Source of the DNA: Chitinophaga sp. LS1 | GTDB lineage: Bacteria > Bacteroidota > Bacteroidia > Chitinophagales > Chitinophagaceae | Assembly: GCF_034274695.1 (NCBI RefSeq) | Contig: NZ_CP128362.1 | Location: forward strand, 2,046,001-2,110,000 | Direction: 5' to 3' | Length of the DNA stretch: 64,000 bases | In this document: in pieces, positions 36,205 to 44,698 of the stretch | How positions within the stretch are numbered: position 1 is the first letter of the stretch | Layout of the letters: each line of letters opens with the position of its first letter | Translations under genes and position numbers: made by a program | The notes under the pieces: model-generated | What the model was told of the DNA's origin: nothing | Database searches by the model: none | The model's input: the letters and a program-made list of their open reading frames with translations, nothing else

Positions 36205-37023
36205 TTAGTAAAAATGGCGCCGGTTCTTCCTGTTCCAGTTTCGGAGCAGCAGGTAGCTGAACAGTACACCCCCCAGGTGGGCAAAATGCGCCACATTATC
36301 ACCGGCGGTATTCCGGACACCGGATACGAGTTCCAGCAGGATCATGAAGGTAACGATGTACTTGGCCTTGATCGGGAAGAGGAAGTAGAGGTACACCAGG
36401 CTGTTGGGAAACAGGTATCCGAAGGCGAAGAGCAATCCGAAAACTGCGCCGGAAGCGCCCAGGGTAGCTGCATCGCGGTAGCCGATCTGGAATTCACGCA
36501 GGAATAATTTAGACATTTCTACCTTGGCAGGTGTATCCGGGAAGCTTAATTCCTGATTAATGGAATTGACCAGGTCGTAATGTGTGGTAAGGTTATGGAA
36601 GTTCGTAAAATTCGGATCAGCAAGGTAAGTATTGATCTCATGAGTGAGCCGCATATTTTCGTAAGTGATCACGCCCATGTGGCAGAGGGCTGCACCCAAT
36701 CCACAGATGAGATAGAACATCAGGAAGCGCTTAGGCCCCCAGAGGTTTTCGAGTGTAGCGCCAAACATCCACAGGGTGAACATATTGGAGAACAGGTGCT
36801 CGATAGAACCATGCATAAAAAGGTGAGTCAGCACCTGGTGAGGCTTGAACAGGGGCGAGCCCCAATAGTGGAGGGCAAAGAGGTCCGTCAGGAAATGATT
36901 CGATGATGGATTCTGAATCTCTCCCATTGTATATTGTCCAAGAAATACCAAGCCATTGATGATCAATAGGTTTTTAATCACCAGCGGTAATATGTCGAAA
37001 CTGCGGGGCCTGAACTCACTCAT
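36205..37023 (-). CDS. Rhomboid family intramembrane serine protease
   Basis: A 272-residue protein with six or more helices. The hallmark elements are HLFMHGSIEHLFSNMFTLWMFG near residues 67-88, the nucleophile motif GASG with Ser191 and the general base in FAHLGG, His249. A long loop (residues about 115-180) after the second helix is larger than in GlpG. It should cleave transmembrane substrates inside the inner membrane. It lies 24 bp after rlmD and 37 bp before the rhomboid-like gene without the catalytic His, so all three are likely one transcript. Confidence 0.93.
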   Translation of the reverse strand: MSEFRPRSFDILPLVIKNLLIINGLVFLGQYTMGEIQNPSSNHFLTDLFALHYWGSPLFKPHQVLTHLFMHGSIEHLFSNMFTLWMFGATLENLWGPKRFLMFYLICGLGAALCHMGVITYENMRLTHEINTYLADPNFTNFHNLTTHYDLVNSINQELSFPDTPAKVEMSKLFLREFQIGYRDAATLGASGAVFGLLFAFGYLFPNSLVYLYFLFPIKAKYIVTFMILLELVSGVRNTAGDNVAHFAHLGGVLFSYLLLRNWNRKNRRHFY

Positions 37024-37047
37024 TATGATTTCCGATTCTGATTATTA

Positions 37048-38454
37048 CTAATACCTTTTTTCTAACAATACCACGTTCTCAATATGATGTGTATGCGGGA
37101 ACATGTCTACAGGCTGGATTTTCTTCACAGCATACAACTGATCCAGCAGCGCCAGGTCTCTGGCCTGGGTAGCCGGGTTACAGCTTACATACACGATACG
37201 GGGTGCTGCAATTTCAAGTAGTTTGTTCACTAGTTTTTCGTGCATACCAGCCCGAGGAGGGTCAGTGATGATCACATCTGGTTGCCCATGTTGGGCAAAG
37301 AATGCATCGTTACAAATGTCTACTACGTCGCCAGCGAAGAATGTTGCATTGTTTACGCCATTGCGGGCTGCATTTTCTTTTGCATCGTCTATCGCTTCTT
37401 TAATCAGTTCAATTCCCACTACTTTTCCAGCCTGTCTGGATACAAAAATACCAATACTGCCTGTTCCACAATATAAATCATAAACAATTTCTGTTCCTGT
37501 TAATCCGGCAAATTCTCTTGTTACCCGGTAAAGGGCTTCTCCCTGGTAAGTATTCGTCTGGAAAAAGGACTTAGGGCCAATTTTGAACGTAAAGTCTTCC
37601 AGTTTTTCTTCTGCATATCCTTTTCCGAAGTACACTTTAGGCTCCAGGTCAAAGATGCTGTCGTTCAACTTGGGGTTGATCGTATACAGCAGTGTGGTAA
37701 TACCGGGTACGGTCGCCAGCAGGTGGTCCAGCAGGGCTTCGCGGTCTTTCTTGTTTTCGTGTTGGATAACAAGGTTGACCATGACTTCGCCTGTGGTTAA
37801 GATGCGCACCACCAGGTTGCGCAGCCAGCCTACCTGGGCGCGGATATCGTAGAAAGAGAGATCGTGTTCGAGTGCATAAGCCCTGATGGTATTGCGGATC
37901 GCGTTGACAGGTTCTGCTTCGAGGTAGCAGGTATTGATGTCAAGCACCTTGTCGAAGAGCTTGGGTACGTGGAATCCGAGGGCATTCATCCTGGGAATGG
38001 TACCGTCTTCGGCAATCGCTTCAGATGGCATCCAGGCTTTGTTGCTGAATGTGAATTCCAGTTTGTTGCGGTAATGTGTAACGTGTTTGGAGCCAAGGAT
38101 GGGCTGCATTTCAGGAAGTTCCAGTTTTCCGATGCGGGTCAGGTTGTCGGTTACCTGCTGCTGCTTGTAGGAGAGCTGCTTGTCATACGGGAGCATTTGC
38201 CACTTACAGCCGCCACAGGTGCCGAAGTGCTCACAAAAAGGAGTCACGCGGTCAGCTGCGTAGCTATGAAAGCGGATGGCGCGGCCTTCGGCCCAGTCTT
38301 TCTTGCTTTTGCCCAGGCGAACATCTACAACGTCACCAGGGACTACGCCACCTTCAATGAAGATCACTTTGCCGTCAATGCGGGCCAGTGCTTTCCCTTC
38401 TGCTGCATATGCGGTCACGGGAACTTTTTCCAGAATTACGTTTTTTTTCCTCAC
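37048..38454 (-). CDS. rlmD: 23S rRNA (uracil-5-)-methyltransferase RlmD
   Basis: A 468-residue SAM-dependent RNA m5U methyltransferase. An N-terminal TRAM domain (residues 1-65) is followed by cysteines CEHFGTCGGCKWQ, which fit the iron-sulfur site of RlmD. The methyltransferase motifs follow: YDLYCGTGSIGIF (SAM site), DPPRAG and the nucleophile loop YVSCNPATQARDL. The start is GTG at 38454. A minus-strand TACCTTTG six bases upstream would make the message nearly leaderless. Assignment to U1939 rather than another uridine is by family and not proven. It heads the rhomboid operon. Confidence 0.9.
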   Translation of the reverse strand: MRKKNVILEKVPVTAYAAEGKALARIDGKVIFIEGGVVPGDVVDVRLGKSKKDWAEGRAIRFHSYAADRVTPFCEHFGTCGGCKWQMLPYDKQLSYKQQQVTDNLTRIGKLELPEMQPILGSKHVTHYRNKLEFTFSNKAWMPSEAIAEDGTIPRMNALGFHVPKLFDKVLDINTCYLEAEPVNAIRNTIRAYALEHDLSFYDIRAQVGWLRNLVVRILTTGEVMVNLVIQHENKKDREALLDHLLATVPGITTLLYTINPKLNDSIFDLEPKVYFGKGYAEEKLEDFTFKIGPKSFFQTNTYQGEALYRVTREFAGLTGTEIVYDLYCGTGSIGIFVSRQAGKVVGIELIKEAIDDAKENAARNGVNNATFFAGDVVDICNDAFFAQHGQPDVIITDPPRAGMHEKLVNKLLEIAAPRIVYVSCNPATQARDLALLDQLYAVKKIQPVDMFPHTHHIENVVLLEKRY

Positions 38455-38555
38455 GGGTGCAAAGGTAGGATTTTCAAAGAGTAATGTGGGCGTGCAAGGG
38501 AGTCGTATTTTTCAAATTCCTAATTCTTGGTTACATTTACATCAACCGATGTCCT

Positions 38556-39965
38556 ATGCATAAACTTATGATAATACTGGCGTTTGTATGCTCTGCAATG
38601 CAGCTACAGGCCCAGAATGGCTACAAGATCACAGTACAGCTAAAACAGTACAAAGGTGGTATGATGTACCTGGCCCAGTATATGGGTAAAAAGACATATA
38701 TGGCAGATTCCGCCATGCTGAATGACCAGGGTGTAGCAGTGCTACAGGGAAAAGAGGCCTTACCCGGCGGTATTTATCTTGTAGTGTTCCCCGGTAAAAC
38801 ACGGTATTTTGAAATGTTGCTGGACAGCAAACAGGAAAACTTCTCCGTTTCAGCAGATACTTCAGACCTGATCAATAAAACAATTTATAAGAACTCTCCG
38901 GAGAATGAACTCTTCGTGGATTACAATAAATTCCTGTCCAAAGATGTGGCCTCCCTGAACAAGGAAGCACAGGCCCTGCTGGCAAAACATACGGCAGCAG
39001 ACACTGCCAGTGCCAGACAGGTACAGACAGAATTGGGCAAAAAGCTGCAGGCCTACAGGAACAATGTGATGACCAATCATCCCCAAAGCCTGTTGACCAG
39101 CATTTTCAAAATGATGAAAGATCCGGAAGTGCCACCTAAGCCAGCGGATGCCGATTCTACCTTTGGCTACCGCTACTATAGAAGCCACTACTGGGACAAT
39201 ACCAACCTCAGTGACGGACGTCTGGCCCGCACACCTGTACTGGAAGATAAAATGAACAGGTACTTTACCCAATTGGTACCAATGGATCCTGATTCCATCA
39301 ATGTTGCGGCAGATGAACTGATTGAAAAGACACGCAAGGATAAAGAGAACTTCAAGTTTGTAGTGTGGTGGCTGACCTCTACATATGAGTCATCTCCTTA
39401 CATGGGAATGGATGCCGTGTTCGTGCACCTGGTAGAAAAGTATTATGTAGCAGGTGATGCTTACTGGCTGAATGATGAACAACTGAATAAGATCATTTCC
39501 CGTGCATACTCCATAGCACCTAATCTGATTGGTCAACAGGCGCCGCCACTGGAAGTAAAGGATAGTGCTATGAAACCTCTTTCGCTGTATACCACCAAAG
39601 GTAAATTTACAGTGCTTGTATTCTGGGATCCTACCTGTGGACACTGTAAGATAGAAGTCCCCAGGCTGGATTCTGCCTATAATGCGAGCTGGAAAAACAA
39701 AGGTGTAACCATGATTGGTTTCAAGACAGAAGGTACCAAAGAGCAGTGGGAACAATTCATTCATGACAACCATCTGAAAGGATGGATCCATGCATGGGAT
39801 CCTGATGCACAGTCTAACTATAGACGCCTATACGACGTATATAGTACACCGGTAGTGTACCTGCTGGACGAGAAGAAGAAGATTGTTGCAAAGAGACTGG
39901 GTGTGGAGCAGTTGAATGAATTTATCGAGCGATCAGATAATAAGGGCAAAACAGCGAAGAAATAA
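38556..39965 (+). CDS. Secreted thioredoxin-domain protein (DUF4369/DUF5106 type)
   Basis: Started at the ATG at 38556 the product has 469 residues and a signal peptide MHKLMIILAFVCSAMQLQAQ. Upstream in-frame codons would hide it. Residues about 20-120 look like DUF4369 (GYKITVQLKQYKGGMMYLAQYMG), the middle 200 residues are helical (DUF5106-like), and residues about 330-465 are a thioredoxin fold with the redox motif CGHC in WDPTCGHCKIEVP and a cis-Pro in YSTPVVYLLDEKK. It is probably a periplasmic disulphide reductase or oxidase. Monocistronic, followed by a strong terminator. Confidence 0.88.
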   Translation: MHKLMIILAFVCSAMQLQAQNGYKITVQLKQYKGGMMYLAQYMGKKTYMADSAMLNDQGVAVLQGKEALPGGIYLVVFPGKTRYFEMLLDSKQENFSVSADTSDLINKTIYKNSPENELFVDYNKFLSKDVASLNKEAQALLAKHTAADTASARQVQTELGKKLQAYRNNVMTNHPQSLLTSIFKMMKDPEVPPKPADADSTFGYRYYRSHYWDNTNLSDGRLARTPVLEDKMNRYFTQLVPMDPDSINVAADELIEKTRKDKENFKFVVWWLTSTYESSPYMGMDAVFVHLVEKYYVAGDAYWLNDEQLNKIISRAYSIAPNLIGQQAPPLEVKDSAMKPLSLYTTKGKFTVLVFWDPTCGHCKIEVPRLDSAYNASWKNKGVTMIGFKTEGTKEQWEQFIHDNHLKGWIHAWDPDAQSNYRRLYDVYSTPVVYLLDEKKKIVAKRLGVEQLNEFIERSDNKGKTAKK

Positions 39966-40036
39966 TCCACGACTGTGTAATGGAGCGTACAGGTTGTATA
40001 CACATCAACCACATGAGAAGTTATTATAGATAATTT

Positions 40037-40070
40037 ATCCCGTGTATCACAAATACACGGGATTTTTTTT
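40037..40070 (+). terminator. Terminator after the thioredoxin-domain gene
   Basis: ATCCCGTGTA, a 7-nt loop, TACACGGGAT and eight T. Confidence 0.9.
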
Positions 40071-40211
40071 GAGGACACAAAAATGTAAGTAAATATTAAA
40101 TGACTATATATTTAATGTTGTAACCCCTTTATTATCAGATGCATCCGTTTGCTGTATTTTGCTTTGGCATAGTCTTTGGCAATGGATAGTCGTAATAAAA
40201 CTTTCTAGGTT

Positions 40212-40904
40212 ATGACAAAGAAGATGATCCTATCGTTTGCAACCCTTGCAATTTTTTCAACGAGCGCGATGGCGCAGGTACGTGTGGGTGTAAAAGGTGG
40301 CTGGAACCTTTCAACCATTACAGTTGATAACAGTGGTAGTGTAGACAAAGACAAATCACTGTCTGGTTTTAATATCGGTGTAATCGCAGATATGCCATTA
40401 GTACCAAGAATCTTATCCTTCCAGCCGGGTGTGTTTTACACTACCAAGGGTTCCAAACTGAAATCCGGAGATGAAAATGATGCCGTGCATTACAAGTTTA
40501 CAACCAACCCATCCTACATCGAAGTTCCGCTGAACTTCATTGGTAAATTACCTGTAGGTCCTGGCGCAAGTCTCTTTGCGGGTGTAGGTCCATACTTTGC
40601 ATTTGGCGTAGCTGGTAAGAACAAAACTTACACAACTGTGGGCAGTACTACCACGATTACAGAATCAAACATCAAGTGGGATGATGATACCCCATTTAAC
40701 AATGATGATCCAAACCAGGGTTATAACAAGTTGAAACGTTTTGACTGGGGTGGTAACGTACAGGTAGGTGCAGAGATCAGCAATTTCCTGATTTCAGCAC
40801 AGTACGGAGTAGGTTTCGCCAAGATCAATTCCGGTGGAAATGACAGTAACAACGACAAAAACAAAAACCGTGTGTTTAGTGTTAGTGTGGGTTACCTGTT
40901 CTAA
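40212..40904 (+). CDS. Outer-membrane beta-barrel protein (PorT-like), copy 1
   Basis: A 230-residue protein with signal MTKKMILSFATLAIFSTSAMAQ. The mature part is a series of amphipathic strands with aromatic ends (RVGVKGGWNLSTITV, ILSFQPGVFYTTKGSKL, SYIEVPLNFIGKLPVG, SLFAGVGPYFAFGVAG) ending in the FSVSVGYLF barrel signal. It is the PorT/opcA-like eight-to-ten strand barrel common in Bacteroidota. The first of three tandem paralogues on this strand. Ligand unknown. Confidence 0.88.
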   Translation: MTKKMILSFATLAIFSTSAMAQVRVGVKGGWNLSTITVDNSGSVDKDKSLSGFNIGVIADMPLVPRILSFQPGVFYTTKGSKLKSGDENDAVHYKFTTNPSYIEVPLNFIGKLPVGPGASLFAGVGPYFAFGVAGKNKTYTTVGSTTTITESNIKWDDDTPFNNDDPNQGYNKLKRFDWGGNVQVGAEISNFLISAQYGVGFAKINSGGNDSNNDKNKNRVFSVSVGYLF

Positions 40905-40971
40905 TCAACAATCTTAAATAACGGGGCGTAAACAGGCAACGTCTGTAATTAAAACAACAGCTATGAACATG

Positions 40972-41004
40972 TATAGCATCCAACAACGCCTGTAGGGTGC
41001 TATA
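40972..41004 (+). terminator. Weak hairpin between barrel genes 1 and 2
   Basis: TATAGCA pairs with TGCTATA around a 19-nt loop. There is no T-run, so this may be an attenuating or stabilising structure. Confidence 0.35.
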
Positions 41005-41021
41005 CCGATAAATTTACCTAT

Positions 41022-41630
41022 ATGAAGAAAGTCCTTTTAGCGGCCGCCGGGCTTCTGATTGCATGTGTATCTTTTGGGCAGACAAAATGGGGGATCGTTG
41101 CAGGGCCTCTGTTCTCCAGTTATACGACCAAGGCTGATAATGTTAGCAAAAAAACCAGTGACCTGTTTACGAATGTCAGGGCTGGTATCACTGTAGATAT
41201 TCCACTGGCAGAGGAATTTTATGTCGGAACCGGTCTGCTTTACTCTGGCAAGGGTGGTAAGGATGACGGTGTTAAAACCAACTTATCTTATTTACAAGTG
41301 CCAGTAAATTTCCTCTTTAAACCTGAAGTAGGTACAGGAAAGCTGAACCTTGGTGTCGGCCCTTACCTCGCATACGGTGTAGCAGGCAAGCATAAAACTA
41401 CAGTAGGTAATGCTGATGTGTCCGTAAAAGCATTTGATGATGAAGCAGGAGTAGCCAGGCTGAAAAGGTTTGACGCAGGTATGGGTATTGTAGCTGGTTA
41501 TGAACTGCCGGTAGGCTTGTACCTGGGTCTGAATGCAGACTTAGGTCTCATAAATGCTTATGACAATACAGACAATGGCCGGAGCTGGCATAATACCTCC
41601 TTCGGTGTTTCAGTAGGGTATAAATTTTAA
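41022..41630 (+). CDS. Outer-membrane beta-barrel protein (PorT-like), copy 2
   Basis: A 202-residue paralogue with signal MKKVLLAAAGLLIACVSFGQ. Shared strand patterns include FYVGTGLLYSGKGGK, LSYLQVPVNFLFKPE, LNLGVGPYLAYGVAGKHK and RLKRFDAGMGIVAGYEL, with the terminal FGVSVGYKF. It is shorter than copy 1, chiefly in the surface-loop regions. An internal cysteine at position 15 lies in the signal and does not form a convincing lipobox. Followed by a GATCAGCCCT hairpin. Confidence 0.87.
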   Translation: MKKVLLAAAGLLIACVSFGQTKWGIVAGPLFSSYTTKADNVSKKTSDLFTNVRAGITVDIPLAEEFYVGTGLLYSGKGGKDDGVKTNLSYLQVPVNFLFKPEVGTGKLNLGVGPYLAYGVAGKHKTTVGNADVSVKAFDDEAGVARLKRFDAGMGIVAGYELPVGLYLGLNADLGLINAYDNTDNGRSWHNTSFGVSVGYKF

Positions 41631-41650
41631 TGGCAAGCAATATTATATGC

Positions 41651-41682
41651 AGGGCTGATCTTCTTTTCAGGGGATCAGCCCT
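41651..41682 (+). terminator. Hairpin after barrel gene 2
   Basis: AGGGCTGATC pairs perfectly with GATCAGCCCT around a 12-nt loop. A short T-rich stretch follows. Confidence 0.65.
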
Positions 41683-41755
41683 GTTACTTTGTTAACGAGC
41701 TATTAATACCCCAAATTCCCACTTATTTCCTACCTTAGTTTTCATAAACCCCTAT

Positions 41756-42451
41756 ATGTTTGAGCAATCCATTACGCGTACTTTTATATTCTTTTTATTG
41801 AGCATTTTTTTATCACCTTTCCAATTGAAGGCACAGGTTAGTTTTGGTCTGAATGTGGGAGTCAATCAATCCAGGATGCAGTTCATGGATCCCGCCGGTC
41901 ATTCTGCGGAAGAAAATAAACCGCTCACAAGATTAAATGCTGATCTGTTGGTAACTGTACCCCTGATAAACGGGTTGTATGTAGAGCCAGCTATCCGGTA
42001 TATTACAAAAGGTGCCAACCTGACCGCCGGTGGAGATGGGGAATACACCCGCAGGCTGGAAGTGCATTACCTGGAAATACCCGTCAATTTTACATATAAA
42101 GTGCCTGTATCATTTGGCCGGCTCACGATAGGGGCGGGGCCATATACTGCTTATGGTCTGAATGGGAATAACCGGATGCAGGTATATAATGCAGGAAATG
42201 TAGTAAGCACCACCGATTATAGTGTTGCATTCAGCGGCAGGGAGAACAAAGGTATTTATCCCGGCACGCGGCTGAATCGTTGGGATGTAGGGGCGCAGGT
42301 CTCGGCAGGTGTTGAATTTAATAACCTGCTGATATTCGGGGTTCACTATAGCAGGGGAATCCGTAACCTGGACTTGTCCGGCAACAGTACGATCCGCAAT
42401 AATAGTGCAGGGGTGAGCCTGGGAATTTTACTGAGCAGGGAAGATTATTAA
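41756..42451 (+). CDS. Outer-membrane beta-barrel protein (PorT-like), copy 3
   Basis: A 231-residue paralogue with signal MFEQSITRTFIFFLLSIFLSPFQLKAQ. It repeats the family strands (VSFGLNVGVNQSRMQF, GLYVEPAIRYITKGANL, VHYLEIPVNFTYKVPV, LTIGAGPYTAYGLNGNN, RLNRWDVGAQVSAGVEF). Its final strand ends in GVSLGILLSREDY rather than the aromatic residue typical of barrel C-termini, which may affect recognition by the BAM machinery. Each of the three copies has its own upstream gap of at least 100 bp and a hairpin, so they look individually transcribed. Confidence 0.85.
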   Translation: MFEQSITRTFIFFLLSIFLSPFQLKAQVSFGLNVGVNQSRMQFMDPAGHSAEENKPLTRLNADLLVTVPLINGLYVEPAIRYITKGANLTAGGDGEYTRRLEVHYLEIPVNFTYKVPVSFGRLTIGAGPYTAYGLNGNNRMQVYNAGNVVSTTDYSVAFSGRENKGIYPGTRLNRWDVGAQVSAGVEFNNLLIFGVHYSRGIRNLDLSGNSTIRNNSAGVSLGILLSREDY

Positions 42452-42480
42452 CGGCCATAATAATACGTGCGAATCAATAC

Positions 42481-42512
42481 AAAAGGTGTATCCGGATAGG
42501 GTGCACCTTTTT
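42481..42512 (+). terminator. Terminator after barrel gene 3
   Basis: AAAAGGTGTA, a 10-nt loop, TGCACCTTTT with a T-run; one wobble pair. Confidence 0.85.
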
Positions 42513-42707
42513 TTTATGGGAAGTAGGGGTATGTCCAGTGACCCGCGTCTTACTTGTAAACTATTTTGACATAGGATAAAACAAAAAGTGTGACAGTTAT
42601 TCGGACATGCCAGTACGTTTCCACGTAATGGCATTTTTTTCTGAAAATAGTTTTCGTTCCCCGTTGGAGAATTCCCTCTTTCATGAATGTTTTATTTTAA
42701 AATAAAA

Positions 42708-42738
42708 AACCCGCTTTTACCTCAGGCAAAAGCGGGTT
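42708..42738 (-). terminator. Terminator after metF
   Basis: AACCCGCTTTT pairs with AAAAGCGGGTT around a 9-nt loop; on the minus strand a T-run follows. Confidence 0.85.
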
Positions 42739-42760
42739 GATGATATAAGCGAAAGCCAGG

Positions 42761-43714
42761 TTATACTACGGCTTCTACTACTTTTCTGATCACTTCTGGT
42801 TTACCCAGGGTGTAATAGTGTAATACTGGTGCACCAAATTCCTTCAGTTCTTTAGACTGCTGGATCAGCCACTCTGTACCTACCAGTTCTACATCCTTGT
42901 CAGTCTTACATTTCAGGATTTCGTTGGCCAGATCATTCGGAATATCTACATGGAACGCCCTTGGCAGTACTGTTAACTGTTTGCGGGTGGTCATAGGTTT
43001 CAATCCTGGAATGATGGGAACAGTGATGCCCATTTCTCTGCATTTTTTGACAAAGTCAAAGTATTTCTGGTTGTCAAAAAACATCTGGGTAATGATATAA
43101 TCGGCGCCATTTTCTACTTTCCGCTTCAGGTAGGTCATATCAGTAGCCAGGTTGGGTGCTTCGAAGTGTTTTTCCGGATAGCCGGCTACGCCGATACAGA
43201 ATTTAGTTTTCACGCCTCCCTGCAGATCTTCTTCCAGATACATACCGTTGTTCATGTTCACAACCTGGTGCAGCAGTTCCTCTGCATAGCGGTGTCCATG
43301 TGGTTCTGGTTCGAAGGCCGGCTCGTTTTTTGGGGCATCACCACGGAGTACCAGCACATTGTCTACACCGAGGAAATTCAGGTCAATGAGGGCATTTTCC
43401 GTTTCTTCACGGCTAAAGCCACCACAAATCAGGTGAGGAACGGCATCTACATTATAATGGTTCATAACGGCAGCACAAATAGCTACTGTGCCGGGTCTTT
43501 TGCGGATTTCTACCTTTTCAAAGGAGCCATCCGACCGCTTTTTGAACATGTGTTCACTTCTATGATAGGTAACATTGATAAATGCAGGTTTGAATGCCAT
43601 CAGGGGGTCCAGATGATCGTAGATAGACTCTATGCTCTTCCCTTTGAGTGGGGGAAGGATCTCGAAAGAGATCAATGTATCCTTTGCCTGTGCGATATGT
43701 TCAGTTACTTTCAT
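42761..43714 (-). CDS. metF: Methylenetetrahydrofolate reductase
   Basis: A 317-residue flavoenzyme that reduces 5,10-methylene-THF to 5-methyl-THF for methionine synthesis. The start MKVTEHIAQAKDTLISFEILPP (ATG at 43714) contains the catalytic Glu region SFEILPP. The other family blocks are MTYLKRKVENGADYIITQMFFD, VPIIPGLKPMTTRKQL and HYYTLGKPEVI. The longer frame to 43777 would add 21 hydrophobic residues across a -7 box and is rejected. MetH is not adjacent. Divergent from lptB. Confidence 0.95.
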   Translation of the reverse strand: MKVTEHIAQAKDTLISFEILPPLKGKSIESIYDHLDPLMAFKPAFINVTYHRSEHMFKKRSDGSFEKVEIRKRPGTVAICAAVMNHYNVDAVPHLICGGFSREETENALIDLNFLGVDNVLVLRGDAPKNEPAFEPEPHGHRYAEELLHQVVNMNNGMYLEEDLQGGVKTKFCIGVAGYPEKHFEAPNLATDMTYLKRKVENGADYIITQMFFDNQKYFDFVKKCREMGITVPIIPGLKPMTTRKQLTVLPRAFHVDIPNDLANEILKCKTDKDVELVGTEWLIQQSKELKEFGAPVLHYYTLGKPEVIRKVVEAVV

Positions 43715-43747
43715 AGCAAGTGGGCTTATTAAAAATATATAGCCGGA

Positions 43748-43755
43748 CAAAAATA
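43748..43755 (-). promoter_or_regulatory. -7 element of the metF promoter
   Basis: Minus-strand TATTTTTG, exact to TAnnTTTG, 33 bp before the chosen metF ATG. No SAM-type riboswitch fold was recognised in this short leader. Confidence 0.45.
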
Positions 43756-43881
43756 ATGCATCTCTTAGAATTATCATCTAATAATTCTCGAATAGTCCGA
43801 ATATTTATAAACCTTTGTGCTGGATTCGTAGATAAAAGCACAGGCAAGAAATGCCCGGCATTGAAAGCTGAAGTAAATGCT

Positions 43882-43889
43882 TATTTTTG
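43882..43889 (+). promoter_or_regulatory. -7 element of the lptB promoter
   Basis: TATTTTTG, exact to TAnnTTTG, with TTG 18 bp upstream (43861-43863). It overlaps the in-frame ATG at 43877, so translation should start at 43904. Confidence 0.5.
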
Positions 43890-43903
43890 CTAAGTTTCAA
43901 CAT

Positions 43904-44668
43904 ATGGCATTAAAAATACATACAGATCAGCTGGTAAAGCGCTACGGTCAGAGAACTGTGGTCAACAACGTATCTGTTGAGGTAACTCAGGGAGAGATCG
44001 TTGGATTGCTGGGCCCGAATGGTGCCGGTAAGACAACCACGTTTTATATGGTAGTGGGCCTGATCAAGCCGGACGAGGGCCAGGTATTCCTGGACGAAGT
44101 CAACATCACCAAGCTGCCCATGTACAAAAGGGCCAAGATGGGGATAGGTTATCTTCCCCAGGAAGCATCCGTATTCCGTAAATTGAGTGTGGAAGACAAT
44201 ATCTCTGCGGTATTGGAAATGACTACCCTCAAGAAGGCAGAACAGAAGGAAAAACTCGAAAGTCTGCTGGAAGAATTTCGTCTCACACACGTGCGTAAAA
44301 GCCCCGGCGACGTATTGAGCGGTGGTGAGCGCAGACGTACAGAAATTGCACGTGCACTGGCGGTGGACCCTAAGTTTATCCTGCTGGATGAGCCTTTTGC
44401 TGGTATTGACCCCATTGCAGTAGAAGATATTCAATCTATCGTAGCCCGCCTTAAATATAAAAATATCGGTATTCTGATCACCGACCACAATGTACAGGAG
44501 ACACTGTCCATCACTGACCGTGCCTATCTGCTATTTGAGGGTAAAATATTAAAAGCCGGATCGGCCGAAGAATTAGCTGCAGATGAACAGGTAAGGAAAG
44601 TGTATCTTGGACAGAATTTTATTTTACGTCGTAAAAATTACCTGGACGAAGCAGCTAAGCAAAAATAA
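43904..44668 (+). CDS. lptB: LPS export ABC transporter ATP-binding protein LptB
   Basis: A 254-residue ATPase that powers lipopolysaccharide extraction from the inner membrane with LptFG. Walker [10 protein letters not shown] is near residues 38-46, the Q-loop [15 protein letters not shown] near 84, signature LSGGERRR near 137, Walker [14 protein letters not shown] near 158 and the H-loop ITDHNV near 194. EASVFRKL is characteristic of LptB. It heads a cluster with a GH3-type adenylase (30-bp gap) and fabG (28-bp gap). The short gaps and no internal terminator suggest one transcript. Confidence 0.95.
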   Translation: MALKIHTDQLVKRYGQRTVVNNVSVEVTQGEIVGLLGPNGAGKTTTFYMVVGLIKPDEGQVFLDEVNITKLPMYKRAKMGIGYLPQEASVFRKLSVEDNISAVLEMTTLKKAEQKEKLESLLEEFRLTHVRKSPGDVLSGGERRRTEIARALAVDPKFILLDEPFAGIDPIAVEDIQSIVARLKYKNIGILITDHNVQETLSITDRAYLLFEGKILKAGSAEELAADEQVRKVYLGQNFILRRKNYLDEAAKQK

Positions 44669-44698
44669 CTACAACTACTCCGTTCCTACCATCCTATT

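Larger units (their letters stand above)
42452..42760. other. Convergent intergenic region with two terminators
   Basis: A 309-bp gap between convergent genes. Hairpins sit at each end (42481-42512 and 42708-42738). The middle, about 42520-42700, shows no gene or RNA that I recognise. Confidence 0.6.

Noticed and set aside
43715..43903. Possible SAM riboswitch before metF
   Set aside because: The leader after the -7 box is only about 30 bp, too short for a SAM riboswitch aptamer, and no such pattern is visible.
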